DNA of 64,000 nucleotides from Cornus controversa. Taxonomy: Eukaryota > Streptophyta > Magnoliopsida > Cornales > Cornaceae. Where the stretch lies: contig CM048845.1 of NCBI GenBank assembly GCA_026545225.1, forward strand, positions 51,994,033-52,058,032. The letters are read 5' to 3'. Below the pieces are notes generated by a model. That model was not told where the DNA came from. It saw only the letters and a list, made by a program, of their open reading frames with translations, and did no database searches. The position numbers were made by a program, and so were the translations under genes. This document shows positions 34,108-46,425 of the stretch, one piece after another. Position 1 is the stretch's first letter, and the number at the start of each line of letters is the position of its first letter.

Positions 34108-35612
34108 TGAAATACCACGTACAAATTTCACGCATAAGGTGGCCAGTCTCATACATAAAACGTAAGGAATATTTACAACTGATAGCAAACAAGCATAGAA
34201 TATAAAGACAGAATGAAACAAATTTTAAAGCGGAAAAGAAAGTCCATCTGAAGTAAAAAAATGTTAAATAAATAAAGTACCCATTTGGCAATACAACTTG
34301 GAAGTCCCGTAACTCAAGGACCCTTTGACCAAAAATAACAAGAGTTGTTACTATAAATTAAATAACCGAACAACCAACGTCCTAATTGACTTCATAAGCT
34401 AAACATGAAGAAAAGAATAGATTTCTACTTTGAAAACTGATGAGAGGAGATGCCTACCAAAATCAACCAATCCAAGACTCTTTCCTCGTGGTGGAACCGG
34501 CTTGGGACCTAAAATATCAACAAAGTGGGTTAAACTCACGACCAAGTTCTCTCTACTACAACCCAGTCAGAGAACCGGTAAACATACCCTCTATATGAGG
34601 GACAACCAATATATACATAATTATATACAAAACATTTCCTTATTTAACTCATGTATCCAAAATAGACGTTGTCCTATATACCGTCCCAATTCAACCCCTA
34701 TCCCACAAATTTAAAACCTATTATCTAAGTTCCAAACCCAAGGCACAAAAACATAGTACCCTATTAATCCTAGGCAATCCTTATATGCCTCCTCCTATAC
34801 TATCATTAAATACGTTTTTGTTTATTGGCAATCTTGACATGCCCCTAGCAATTCTTGCATGCCTCCCTAGATACCTTTCTAGGTATTGACAATCCTGACA
34901 TGCCCTCTAGCAATTCTTACATGCCTCCCTAGATACCTTATTAGGTATTGGCAATCCTAACATACCCCCTGACAATCCTTACATGCCTCTACAACTAACT
35001 TATTAAACCAAAACAAAAGACTTAACCTACTTAACACATTAATTTAATCTAACAGAAGTTCAATCATCACAACAAAATAACTCATTCACAATTAAACTAA
35101 AATCAAATATCATGAACAGTTATTATTTCAAAGAATATAATTAAGAAAGGAAAAAAAATAATATAACCAACAATTAAAAGAACGAGCACACAATCGAATC
35201 CTCAACGTGCCTAAATCATCGAGGGTGTTTAAATCTAGCTCTAATCTAGGTTTTTAGGCCTATTCTGCTCCTAAGAACCCTATTAAATCATTCTGGAATT
35301 TTCAAAAATTTTTTAGAAATTTAAAATCATTTTTCAAATAAAAGAAAATGAAAACTCAATTTTGAGGCATATTTTTAAAACCAATTTAACCACGAGGGAA
35401 GCTCATTTACACTTGAAATTTAAAACCCATGCCTATTCTGACCCCAAAAGATTAAATTAAAAGTTTATAAATTTTCTAGAATTTTTTGGTGAATTTAAAT
35501 TTTTTTCAAAATTTAAGAAAATAAAAATCTAGTTTTGAGGCACACTTTTTATACTACTTTAACCACAAGGGAACCTTATTTTGACTTGATATTTAAAACC
35601 CAAGAGCATTAG
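34108..35612 (-). mobile_element. Truncated LTR, copy C (3' part only)
   Basis: On the minus strand it ends with the family terminus GGTATTTCA at 34108 and includes GAGACTGGCCACCTTATGCG, the ACGGGACTTCCAAGTTG motif, degenerate minisatellite units (about 34790-34990) and the AT-rich degenerate repeats. About half of the LTR (its 5' side) is missing at 35612, where copy D begins. Confidence 0.78.
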
Positions 35613-36812
35613 TGAAATACCCCCACAAAATTTTGCGTATGAGGTGGCGAGTCTCATACACAAAATCTGAGAGTTATTTACAACTGATAGCAACAAGTAT
35701 AGAGTACAAAAGATATCATGATATTTTTTTTAAGAGGAATAGAAAGTCCAACTGAATTATAATGAGATGTTGCATAAATAAAGTACGTGTCTGGTAGTAC
35801 AACTTGGAAGTCCCGACCCAAGGACCCCATAACCAGAAAGAACAAGAGCTATTATTTTAAATTAAATAACCGAATAACCAATGTCTCAATAGAGTTCATA
35901 ATCTGAACAAGAAGAAGAGAATAGGTTCCTACTCTGAAAACTGATGAGGAGAGATGCTTGCCACAACCAACCAACCCAAACACTATCCTCGCGGTGGAAC
36001 CGGCTTGGGACCTAAAATATTAGTAAAGTGGGTTAAACCCATGAGTAAGTCCTTTCTAGTACATCTCAACCAGAGAACCGATAAACATACCCTCTATATG
36101 AGAGATACAGAAACAAACAAGTATACACAAATCATTTCCTTACCTAGTTCATGTCTCTAAAATGAAAGTCATCTTTTATATTGTTCCCAAACTAACCCCT
36201 ATCATACAAAGTTAGGTTCAGTTCAAACCAGAGGAACAAAATCAAGTATTCTATTAAACCTAGGCAATCATGACATGCCACCTATTCTATCATTGGATAC
36301 CTTAAAAGGTATTGGCAATCCTGACATGCCCTCTGGCAATCCTTACACGCCTCTATAACTAACCTATTAAACCAAAATAAAAGACCTAACATACATAGCA
36401 CATTAATTTAATCTAACAAAAGTTCAATCACCACAATAAATAACTCATACATAATTAAACTAATATCAAATATCATGAACAGTTATGAGTTCAAAGAATA
36501 CAATTAAGGAAGAAAAATAATACAACCACCAATTATTTGAGCAAGCACACAACCAAATCTTTAATGTACCTAAATCATCGAGGGAGTCGAATCCTAGCTC
36601 TAATCTAGGTTTCTAGGCCTATTATGTTCCAAAGAACCTTATTTAATCATTTTAGAATTTTCTAAAATTTTTTGGAAATTTAAAAAAATATTTTTCCAAA
36701 TAAAAGAAAATAAACACTAATTTTGAGGTACTTTTAAAACCAATTAAACTACGAGGGAAGTTCATATCCACTTGAAATTTAAAACCCAAGTGTATTCTAT
36801 ATCTAAAAGGTT
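35613..36812 (-). mobile_element. Truncated LTR, copy D (3' part only)
   Basis: Same family as copy C, starting TGAAATACCCCCACAAAA at 35613 (minus-strand 3' end). It breaks off at about 36812 where NBS fragment 3 begins, so this junction is shared by a retroelement and a gene fragment. Confidence 0.78.
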
Positions 36813-36982
36813 ACAATAGGCGTGGATGGACTGATGCTCTTCTCTTGTAACGCCTTTTCAATCTCCTCAAAATGGAGGAGGAGGGGAAGTTCAACCCCGA
36901 ATTCCTCCTTTGCTTTTTTGAATTCACTCATGAATTTTTCATTGAGAAATTCGAGATAATCTACTGCCAAGCCTGCTGCCAT
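36813..36982 (-). pseudogene. NBS gene 5' fragment, copy 3
   Basis: Encodes residues 1-57 of the NBS protein (MAAGLAVDYLEFLNEKF... to SPSTPIV) with a few substitutions, then enters truncated LTR D. No downstream NB-ARC remains. Its 5' flank matches copy 2 better than the full gene. Confidence 0.87.
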
Positions 36983-37412
36983 TTCAACTAATTTAACCAA
37001 TATTCTCTTTCTTTTCTCTCTCTCTCTCTCTAATACATGTATCGGTAAGATACAACACTCGCTCTTAACTTCAGATTTTTCTCCATCCCTGCACTGCCAA
37101 ATGTTAATTCATTGGTTGTTCTAACATTTTTTTTATTTTTTATTTTTGGAAAGAATGGGCAAGTTAGTAATTTCATATGCCAACGAAAGGACATTGACAG
37201 CAAACTTTATCATATAAACTTTAACGCAAGAAAATGTGTACTTTTGCAATGATTCGTCTGAACAGTGATTCCTTTTCTACCAAGCCCATTCTTTTGCAAT
37301 TTCACGACTTAATCATATATATAAATATATATTTGATCCCACTCCAAAGGACCCCCAAAAGTCTCATTTTCAGAGTTGATTAAGTCATATATGTATATAT
37401 ACACACACACAA
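36983..37412. other. Duplicated NBS 5' flank, copy 3
   Basis: Same order as 30001-30422, with small differences in the simple repeats. No gene. Confidence 0.8.
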
Positions 37413-37610
37413 GGTAAAGTGCATTAAAAAAAAACCCTCATAGTATGAAAAATGTGCAAAAAAAAACACTTTTTATATTCATTTTTCACTCTTATAGTTT
37501 ATATTAGGTGCAAAAAAATCCTTTTAGCCTATAAAATTACCTTTATGCCCATTTATTTTCTTTTTTTTTCTTTTTCTCATTTTCTCTCTCGTCTCTCACC
37601 CTCTCTTCAA

Positions 37611-37643
<33 letters not shown>

Positions 37644-37833
37644 TATATACACATATATTATTTTCTTTTCATTTCTTTTTTCTTTCTCTCTCTTTTGTTT
37701 TTTTTCTCATTTTCACTCTCCTATCTCACCGTCTCTTCAATCTCTCTCTCTCACACACATACATATATATTATTTTCCTTTTCACTTTCTCACCTGAGAC
37801 ACCCTCTATCTCTCTCTCTCTCTCTTCAATCTC

Positions 37834-37869
<36 letters not shown>

Positions 37870-38249
37870 TATTTTCATTTCATTTTTTTTTCTTTTTCTT
37901 CCACTTTCTCTCTCTTCTCATCGTCGAAGCAAGCTCAAGCTCACGGCCGCCGTCTTCGCCGATCACCGCTTTCCACCGCCGATCAAACCATCATCAACCC
38001 ACTGCCACGGTGAGAGAGGAGAGAGAAAAGCCTCACCTCGACACCATCATCACTGACCCATCTTTGTTTCCACCATGGTCGGAGCTCCTCTCCCTGTTCT
38101 ACTCCACCTCCCATGAAAACCCACCAACCCCCACCTTAACCAAATAACCATAAGCTCCACTAGAACTTAGAAGACCCACAGCTGGAGAGGGAGAGTGGCG
38201 AAGAGAGAGAAAATGGAAGAAAAAGAAGAAAAAAAACGAGAAAAAAATA

Positions 38250-38289
<40 letters not shown>

Positions 38290-38591
38290 ATGAGAGAGAG
38301 AGAGATTTAAGAAAGAGAGAGAGAGAGTGAAAAAGAAAATGAAAAAGTAAAAAAAATAATATATATGTGTGTGTGTGTGAGAGAGAGAGAGAGGGAGATT
38401 GAAGAGACGGTGAGAGAGGAAAGATAAAATGATAAAAAGAAAAGAAGAGAGTGAAAGTAGAAGAAAAAGAAAAAAAATGAAAAGAAAATAATATATATAT
38501 GTGTGTGTGTGAAAGAGATTGAAGAGAGAGAGAGAGAGAAAGGGAGAGGGGTTCTCAGGAAAGAGAGAGAAAAAGAAAATAATATATATAT

Positions 38592-38628
<37 letters not shown>

Positions 38629-38822
38629 TGAAGAGACGGTGAGAGAGGAGAGAGAAAATGAGAAAAAGAAAAAAGAAAAGAAAATAAATAGGCATAAAGG
38701 TAATTTTATAGGCCAAAAGGTGGGTTTTTTGCACCTAATACAAACTATAAGGGTGAAAAGTGAACATGAGGGGTGTTTTTTGCACATTTTTCATACTATG
38801 AGAGGGTTTAATACACTTTATC
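37413..38822. mobile_element. Long-inverted-repeat transposon, copy 3
   Basis: Ends GGTAAAGTGCATTAAA and TTTAATACACTTTATC are inverted. Arms of about 200 bp are followed by CT/CA/TA tracts and, on the other side, GA/GT/AT tracts. The core at 37926-38200 matches that of copy 2 (31146-31420). The copy lacks the MITE present in copy 2. Long low-complexity frames such as 37452-38147 are not considered genes. Confidence 0.78.
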
Positions 38823-39652
38823 ATATATATATATATACATATGAAATAATTTAATTTTTGTCAAGTTTTTGGAGCATAATTGTTAAAAATTGTTGCTCAT
38901 ATTTCTAATATAATTATGAGTTGTATTTTAATAGATAATTATTTTGGACTCTAAGAAATTGTAATTTTTGTGAAAGAAGGAATGAATTTGGAGATTCTAT
39001 AAATAAAGATAAGGTTAAAGGAAAATGGTAGAGAGAGGAAAGATGCAATAGATTGGTGAGTACTGCTATGAAGAGATAAGAGAATATATATAATTTCAGG
39101 GGTAAGATGCCAAGATAAAGAGTGAAAGAGTGTGTGGTAGGCATGCTTTCTGCGTGTTGTATATTCTCTTCTCGATTGTAGTGAAATATCTCTCCATGGA
39201 CGTAGCCCTAGAGTTGGGTGAACCATATAAAATATTGTATTATGCGTGGATGCATTTAATTGTTATCTCCATATATGCTTGTATGATTGTTGATGTATTG
39301 ATGATGATTTCGTTGTGCTAAATGAAAGGGGGATTAATTCCCAACAATCAAAGCCAATGGTGAACAGAGCCTATGGTTGGTCCTAAAAATTAGAGCCAAA
39401 GATTAGTGGAAGATTGGTGGTGTGTTAGAGTAGAGAGTTAATGATGAAGAGTAATGGACAAATAATCAGAGCTGATGAAGACACGAGGAAGATGATAGTG
39501 TACGTGAAACTCATGAGGAACAAGTCTTAGGCCAAGTCAGATGATGCTCGTTTTTAAGATGGGATAAGATGATGGTATGAAGAAGGGAAGTTTGCTCTTT
39601 GCCCTAAAAGAGTAAGATGGTGTGAAGAGGTTGTTACCCAAGAAGTTTCTGA
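38823..39652 (+). mobile_element. Copia-like LTR 3' portion, second copy
   Basis: Near-identical repeat of 32077-32895, including CATGGACGTAGCCCTAG at 39196. It ends at ACCCAAGAAGTTTCTGATG, where the sequence becomes different from the first copy. Confidence 0.6.
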
Positions 39653-40870
39653 TGTGGTAGAGACTTGAATTATATTGTAAGCTTATTTTTGCCCCTTTTA
39701 TCAAAATATAATTTAACCACTCGCAAGAGCACGAATCTTTGTAGATATGGTTCTATATAGAGGGTATCGATCCCACGAGGACTTGTCGTAATTGTCGTAA
39801 AGAAAGATTACTTCTACTTTAATCCTAAAAACAAGGTTTTGAGTTTTGTTTCGAGCTCGGAGGGGTTTGACTCATGGCTGGGTTCGGTTTTGCTGAATAG
39901 GGTCGACGGCAGGTGATAGCTGGTGGTTCGTGGTGTTTGGTCTCGGTTTGGGTGTGGCTTTCGTGGGCTTTGGGTTCACGGCTAGTTGTGGTCGTGACAC
40001 GGCGGTGGCTGTCCGGCAGTTGATGATAATTGGGTTCGATTGCAACTCGGTTTGGGTTTGGGTTTTTGAATGGTTTTCAATGGAGGTTGAGGGAACTCGG
40101 GTTGATGGAGTTGGCTGGGTCTTGGTGGTCAGCTGTGGTTGTAACGATGAGGGGCTGTCGGTGATGGTGGCCAGTGGCTTGTGTTGGGTTTTGGGTGACT
40201 TTTCTTGGTTGAGTTTGAGGGTGAGAGTCATGGTGGTTTATGGAGGCAACGGGTTTGGTTGTGGCTAATCAATGGTGTTTGGTTTCAGTTGTTTGAGGCT
40301 AAGGAGGAGGCTGTGGTGGTGACAGAATGTTTGGGCTGAATTTGGGTTCATGGTTCGGCTGAGTTTGCTTCCATGGTCATTGATTAGGAGGTGGTCCGAT
40401 AGTGTGTGGGTTCGGCCATGACGAGTTTTGCATGGCTCTACATGTTTTGGAGTCGAACTACGATGGTGTGGCTTGATTTTGGAGTTTAAATTGTTGGTGG
40501 TCTCGGGTCTTCATTGGCCGAGTACATAGCTTGGTTGCGGCAGTTATAACAGCTACATGATGTTTGTTTGGGGTTGGATCTTATGCACGGTGGGTTGCTG
40601 GGGCATAATTCAAGGTAATTACAGGGATTGTGAGTTGTTAAGAGGTGATGGTATATATGGTTTTGAATTAAAGTGGGCTGTCAAATTGGGTTTGGTCACC
40701 AATTGAATTAAAGATTGGGTTAAGCGTGGAGATGGGAAAGGGAAGGAAATGGTTCAAAGGGTTATTGTGTGGGCTTTGACACAGGACTGGACCGGACTTG
40801 GCACAGGCCGACTTACAGACGCGGATTCATTGGAGAGCGAGACTTAAGGCAAGTTGATTCTTGCCTCTAT
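39653..40870 (+). other. Repeat junction and G/T-skewed block, no gene
   Basis: 39690-39850 contains GGGTATCGATCCCACGAGG, a motif of dispersed plant repeats. From about 39870 to 40800 the plus strand is strongly rich in G and T (GGTGTTTGG, GGTTTGGGTG) and poor in C and A. Open frames on either strand (39930-40268 plus, 39872-40231 minus) follow from the skew and have no recognisable domain. Confidence 0.6.
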
Positions 40871-43346
40871 CTCTTACAAATACTTTTCTCACGTTGAGTA
40901 ATTTACATATGTTATTAATTTAATCATATGTGGTACGTGTATATACATATATATATATATATGTGCTTATATATATATGTGGGTGTAGGTGGATGTTGTC
41001 CATACATGGGATGTGAGAGGATATATATATACGTGTGTATATATATATGTATGTGTGGGTTTGGGAAGCGATAACATGTTAGATTTATCGCCTATTTGCA
41101 TTGTGATATGCATGTATGTATAGATTAAAGTCTATGAAAAGTATGTTAAATAATGCACGTTTGGCTATATGTTGTCTTGTATACATATGTGGCTTTTATG
41201 CATGAGGTTCAGTATATGTATATATAGGTGATTATATAAATGGTTGCAGCGGTAGAAATGCATGCTAGGTATGAATTTACTTTTGGCGAGTATTTGAAAA
41301 GCATGAAATGTGCTAAGTGCTTTATATGTTCTTGATACATATGTGGGTGATGTAATATATATATGTGTGTATATATATTGTGATTGGAATGCATGTTAGC
41401 TACTCGTAATGAATACATGCATTGAATGAGAGCATGACTGTAATTATGCTAGCGTAAGTGCATATGTGATTTATATGCATGATTTGACATGTACGTGTTT
41501 ACATGTAGGGTTACGTGAATAAAATGCATGCTATCTATTTTTAGAAAATGTATGCATTGGTTATAGCATGATAAAAATATGCTAAGTGGGAATTGTTTGC
41601 ATGTGTGAGGTGTTATGCAAGTATTTGAACATATATGTACTATATGTGTTGGAATGTGATGAAAAGCATGCTAAATACTTCTTTTAGTATTCATAAGCAT
41701 GGTTTGAATCGTGAATGTACTATGTTGTATATATATATGCATCCATATTGCATGTATAGGAGGGAAATGACACATACGTGGTTATATGTGGGTTTATGTA
41801 GAGGAGAATGCATGCTACGTACTTATATACTAGCTGGTGCATTGGGATAGCATAAAATAGAATGCTTGGTTACGTATGTATCCATATTGCATATATGAGA
41901 GGTTGCGGGAAAATTAACGCAAAAAGAGGTGCACGGGACTTCGGAGTGGTCCAACCGTGTCACGAGAAGTGGTATAATTGTCCACTACGTATGGCCTTCG
42001 GAGTGGACCCGTCATACGAAGGCTTTATGCCTAGAATCGGAGTGTGTCCAACATTAGTGAGTTTCGGAGCTGCCCCCTCACAATTTGGCAAACCAATATA
42101 TTGCCATCGGAATATGTCCAACAAGTATGGCCCTCGGAGTGGACCCGCCATGCTCAGGCCTAATGCCTGGAATTCGGAGTATGTCCAATGAATGTGAGCC
42201 TCGGAGCTGTCCCCTCACATAATGGCAATCCTATACATTCCCAGAGTAGGATGACCTTTCGGAGTGGTCCAGGTCATAGGATGGTTATCGGAGTTGTCCT
42301 AGGTCACATGATCCTCGGAGCGGGCCAATCATGTGGGGTATCGGATGAGGACCGAGAGTGAGAGTATGTGCAAGCTTTGATGCTTGTCTTATGTATCGGA
42401 TTATGACCGTGGGAGGTGAAAAATACCTTTATGCTCATGTGTTTATCTGTTAAGCATGTTTTCCTGTTTAAATGCATCTTTATTGCATTTGTGATGTGCT
42501 ACTTGACGAGTAGGAGATGTGGTAGTTGATTTACATCGTTTATGTAAACGTGTTGACATATATGTTCTATATACATATTGGTGCGGAATGTGTACTGCTT
42601 TCAAGCATGTTAAAAATGATTTCTAAAATCATGTATAATGGAATATGTGCTAGAGTAGCCATATACATCATTGGTTCATGCATGCTAGGTAGAGCATGGT
42701 CTTAAATATGGTGATATCTTTAAGTGCATGTATATTTTTGAGAATATGTGAGGATCGACCTGCTGCAGCGGTGATAGTATGGTTCTACTTACCTTGTTGG
42801 GCCTTTGAGCTCACCCCCTCCCAGGTTTTGCAGGTGTTGCCGGTTTTGGAGTTAGTTAGGGGACTGACAGCACCGGTTGCAGAGGTAGTATCTAGATTCC
42901 TTAGAATCTAATGTATGTCCAGGGTAGTGGATAGATAGATGTTTTACATTTGGATTAAATGTATAAAGCGATTATATTGATTCAGTTCCTTCAATTGTAT
43001 TTATTCATGTGATGTATGTATTTAATACGGACATTCAAGGACTGAGGCACGTATATTCATGATTGTATTATGCATGTTGTAGAAAGGTTGGGGGGACACG
43101 GGCCCAGAAGTGTCCATTTTTATTGTTTAGATATAAATGCTGGGGGGACACGTGCCCAGAAGTGTCCATATAAATTGTAAAGCAGGTATATCATGTCAGG
43201 AGCTGATTATTTAGAGTGGGTCATGCCCAATTTTCGTAAAAATGATAGAAAATTGAGGTTGCATGATCAGGTGGTGGTTAGAGCGTGAGGGTGATCTCAC
43301 GGGGTTCACACCTCGATTTCTGGGCCTCGGGAATCGGGGCGTGACA
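40871..43346 (+). mobile_element. LTR-like sequence with a 136-bp tandem repeat, ending GGGGCGTGACA
   Basis: 40871-41930 is rich in TATATATG and GCATG motifs. A tandem repeat lies at 41990-42240 and related CGGAGTGG-type units to 42340. 42830-42905 has AGTTAGTTAGGGGACTG, and two GGGGGGACACG(G/T)GCCCAGAAG units lie near 43091 and 43142. The end CCTCGGGAATCGGGGCGTG with ACA resembles the terminus of chromovirus-type LTRs. The left boundary is not resolved. No coding region. Confidence 0.55.
41990..42240 (+). repeat. 136-bp tandem repeat, two units
   Basis: TATGGCC(T/C)TCGGAGTGGACC starts at 41990 and 42126. Each unit contains four CGGAGTGG/CGGAGCTG-like subunits ending in TGTCC or CCCC. Confidence 0.8.
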
Positions 43347-43419
43347 CCCTGTGTCCGCAAGTGATGATTTATTGGCTCGCGTTAGGCACGACGCCGGTCA
43401 CCTACTTTTTTCTTCGTAG

Positions 43420-44440
43420 GATAGTGGACCCGCGGGTGGGACAGAGCCTTTTTCCAGCCAAGACCCATTAGTGGACCTCATGATGACTGAACTTGGGGCT
43501 GAAAGTTCGCCTGCTCCTGTGGATGATGACAATGCCACAGATATTGCGGGTGAGTTGGCGGCGGTAAGCATAGATACTGCCCTTCTGTCAAAGGAAATAT
43601 TTGGACGTCCAGGTGATGATCTCCAAATTTTCAAAGATGATGATGTTCCTCCCGCGGGCGAGACTAGTCAACCACCTATCTTGTCCTGTTCTCTTCCTAC
43701 GACTCATATACCCCATACTGATGCTGCTGGTAAGTCTTTCCTTGGGGCAAGTTTTTGTTCTTCCATTTAAATTTTCTATAATGAATTTCTTTTTATCTTT
43801 TCTAAAAATTCTATTCCCTTTGCAAAGCCTGACCCTCAAGGCTCAACTATGGATTCTGATTTTGTGTTTAGTGAAGGCTTGCGCTCAGACCTCAAGGTTT
43901 TCCTAAATCCCAACAATTTGAAACCTGACGACCCTGTAGAGTGGCGCTCATTCTCTTGCAGTTTCTGAAGCGTGGGAATGTTGAACAGGGTCTTCCGCCG
44001 CTATCCCGAAACTTTTGGTAATTTTGCCTTTGAAGACCCCGTGTACCAACGCTTCTTTCTAGACACCGTAGCAGACTTCTTTAAGTCTCTTGACGGCCAA
44101 TCACTGGCCAATATCGATCCTTCTATGGTACCCGGTTTCCAAAGACGTATCAAGGATTGGAAGTCCGTTGGTTTAACTCTACCTTGGTTGGAATCTCATT
44201 TGCAAGATGTCGTCTGTAGTCATGAGATTCAAGCTCTCAATAACCAGCGTTCTCTTTTACTGACTAATGTTGCCAACAGTAAGACAGAGGCTGATGAGCT
44301 TCATCGTCATCTAAAGGTTTTGGAAGATCGTATTGTCACAGATGAGACCGTGATTGCAGACCTTTTTACTGCCATTTCAGTAAAAGCAAGTCATTGTAAA
44401 GTTGCCCCCGCGGATCAGTTTTTTAAGGATATTTTGTAAA
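43420..44440 (+). pseudogene. Antisense additional ORF of the Tat-lineage element, decayed
   Basis: Two open stretches on the plus strand (43471-43770 and 43972-44439) lie just beyond the 3' end of a minus-strand Tat-type integrase. The first encodes an acidic Ser/Pro-rich segment (MTELGAESSPAPVDDDNATD). The second encodes RVFRRYPETFGNFAFEDPVYQRFFLD and then a helical, coiled-coil-like region (EIQALNNQRSLLLTNVANSKTEADEL is the start, from about residue 85). A splice-acceptor-like TTTTCTTCGTAG precedes 43421 and CTCTTGCAG precedes 43963, so introns are possible. Tat/Ogre elements are known to carry additional, often antisense, ORFs at this place. Function unknown. Confidence 0.6.
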
Positions 44441-44536
44441 CTGCTATGTTGTAGGAAAGACAGTTTTCTATGTGCCTTTTTCTTTGCTATGTACTTTATA
44501 AGCAATGTTTACAATATAAAATTCAAGCCCTTTCCT

Positions 44537-45724
44537 TTATGTCAAGTATCTCTTTATCCATTTAACATTTATGGGCCGTGTCATAAAATTAGTTCCCAAC
44601 TCTTCAAGCTTGTAATACCCATTTTCATTTACTTCTTTCATCTCAAAAGGTCCTTCCCATTTTTGCTGAAACTTCTGAACTCCTTGTCCCCTCATGATTG
44701 CAGGTACCACCTTGAGTACTAACTCTCCAACTTTAAATTCTCGTGAGTGTATCTTCTTGTTATAATGTCGTGATTGACTTGCCAAATAAGCCTTGTGATG
44801 GTTTTGGGCATTTTTCCTTTTTTCATCAAGGACTTCTAATTGGCTTAGTCTCTGATTGTCTGCGCTTCTCCCTGCCAATCTTATTGCCTCAATTTGAAGT
44901 TCCGCGGGGAGCACTGCTTCTGCGCCATATACCAATGCGTAGGGTGTTTCTCCTGTGGAATTTTTTTGAGTAATTCTGTATGCCCATAATGCAATTGGCA
45001 GTTGTTCAACCCATTCTTTCTGATTTTCATGCACCAAACGACTTAAAATCCGAATGAGTGTTTTATTACTGGCCTCTGCCTGCCCATTCCCCTTTGGATA
45101 GTAAGGCGTTGATTTGTGATGGGACACCATGTAGCTGTCCAATAATTCTCTAATTGTTGAGTTAACAAATGGTGTGCCATTGTCTGAAAGTAGTCGATTT
45201 GGTATTCCAAATCGGCATATGATATTTTCCTTTATGAATCTCACCACATTAACTGCCATAATTTTTTTTAATGGAACAGCCTCTACCCACTTTGAGAATA
45301 AATATGTAGCTACCAGAAGCCATGTATGCCCCCGTGATGCTAGTGTAATTGGTCCAACAATATCCAATGCCCAAGTGTGAAACGGCCATGGAGTTATCAG
45401 ACTGTGCAGGCTTGTCGCGGGGGCATTTATCATGGACCCATGGATTTGGCAAATATGACACTTTTTCATATAATCCAAAGAATCTTTTTCCATGGTAGGC
45501 CAATAATATCCCGTCGCGAGCAATTGGTGGAAAAGTTTGTGTCCCCCTTGATGTCCCATATCATGCGTTTGTCTTAGGACTTCCTAGGCTTCTTCTTCTT
45601 TCAAACATCTCAAAGGTCGACCATTAAACCCTTTCCGATATAATACCCCCTTTTCCTCAAAGAATCTTTTCGCTCTTCCTTGTAGACGGAAAGCTTCCTT
45701 TTTGTCTCTAGGTAAAGTTTATTT
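44537..45724 (-). pseudogene. pol: Tat-lineage Ty3/gypsy integrase
   Basis: The main frame is 44537-45559 (340 residues). Upstream the same protein continues to about 45724 (KEAFRLQGRAKRFFEEKGVLYRKGF) through an in-frame TAG near 45583. Zinc module: HDMGHQGGHKLFHQL with CHICQ. DDE core: WALDIVGP, LLSDNGTPF and GNGQAEASN with 35 residues between the second Asp and Glu. The C-terminal part has VGELVLKVV and KWEGPFEMKEV. It would insert cDNA into the genome. It is followed by the antisense ORF at 43420-44440. Confidence 0.88.
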
Positions 45725-46425
45725 TCACAAGTATTCCACATATTGGTCTCTCCAGTCTGATATCTCAGCAAAACTTGTTTCAGTGTGCGCGGTCAGACGG
45801 CAATAGCCTGAGCATGCCTCTTGTACCTTTACCGCCTCTTCTTTCATTGTCAGCCAGAAGTACCCTTGTCTTTGTAATCTTCGGTATAGGCTAATATCTG
45901 TTGTTTCACAAGAAGACTTGTGTACTTCTGTCAATATTTTTTCAGCCTCTTTGGGTCCTAGGCATCTTGACAATACCCCGTCTGGTCCGCGATGATAGAG
46001 TCTCTTAGCAACCAGTTGATACTGCTTTTCTAGTGTCATATCTCTAACCCCACCCAATTGTTTGAGTTTTTCTATAATTGTCTTCCTCCAATCACTTTCT
46101 TCCTCTTCTGAGTGATCATAAAATATTGTCGCGGGCTGAGTTCGTCGAAGAAGATTAACCATCGTCATATTTTCTTTTAATTCCAATTGAGACCCCAAAG
46201 TAGCCAATGCATTAGATCTCCTGTTACTTGCTCGGGGTTTGTGCTCGAATTTTATGTATTGAAAGTTATTCATCATTTCTCGCACAATATCTCAGTAGGT
46301 GGCAAGGCGAGGCTCTTTTACCCAGTATTCTCCCCTGATTTGCTTGATTATTAGGTTAGAGTCACCATAGACCACCATTTTCTGTACTCCTGCTGCCAAG
46401 CTTGCAGATAGACCTAGTATCAAAG
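45725..46425 (-). pseudogene. pol: Tat-lineage additional RNase H (aRNH) end plus a first zinc-finger-like module
   Basis: 46292-46425 reads LGLSASLAAGVQKMVVYGDS... GEYWVKEPRLATY and, after a TGA, 45725-46285 continues REMMNNFQYIKFEHKPRASN. This matches the C-terminal half of the archaeal-type RNase H found in Tat/Ogre elements, but the last catalytic Asp of the usual ADALA motif reads SNALA. Next comes CLGPKEAEKILTEVHKSSC...RRLQRQGYFWLTMKEEAVKVQEACSGYC, a degenerate copy of the integrase zinc module, so two such modules precede the integrase core. RT and the rest of pol are lost at a TRIM fragment (46426). Confidence 0.78.

Noticed and set aside
37452..38787. Long open frames of 111-231 codons on both strands
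   Set aside because: They are Ser/Leu/His/Thr-rich translations of (CT)n, (CA)n and (TA)n tracts in the inverted-repeat transposon, with no domain; 31520-32041 is the same case.
39872..40268. Overlapping ORFs on both strands in the G/T-skewed block
   Set aside because: Composition bias removes stops from both strands; the translations are low complexity.
43398..43839. Minus-strand ORFs opposite the antisense ORF
   Set aside because: They are shadows of the plus-strand frame, with no recognisable domain.
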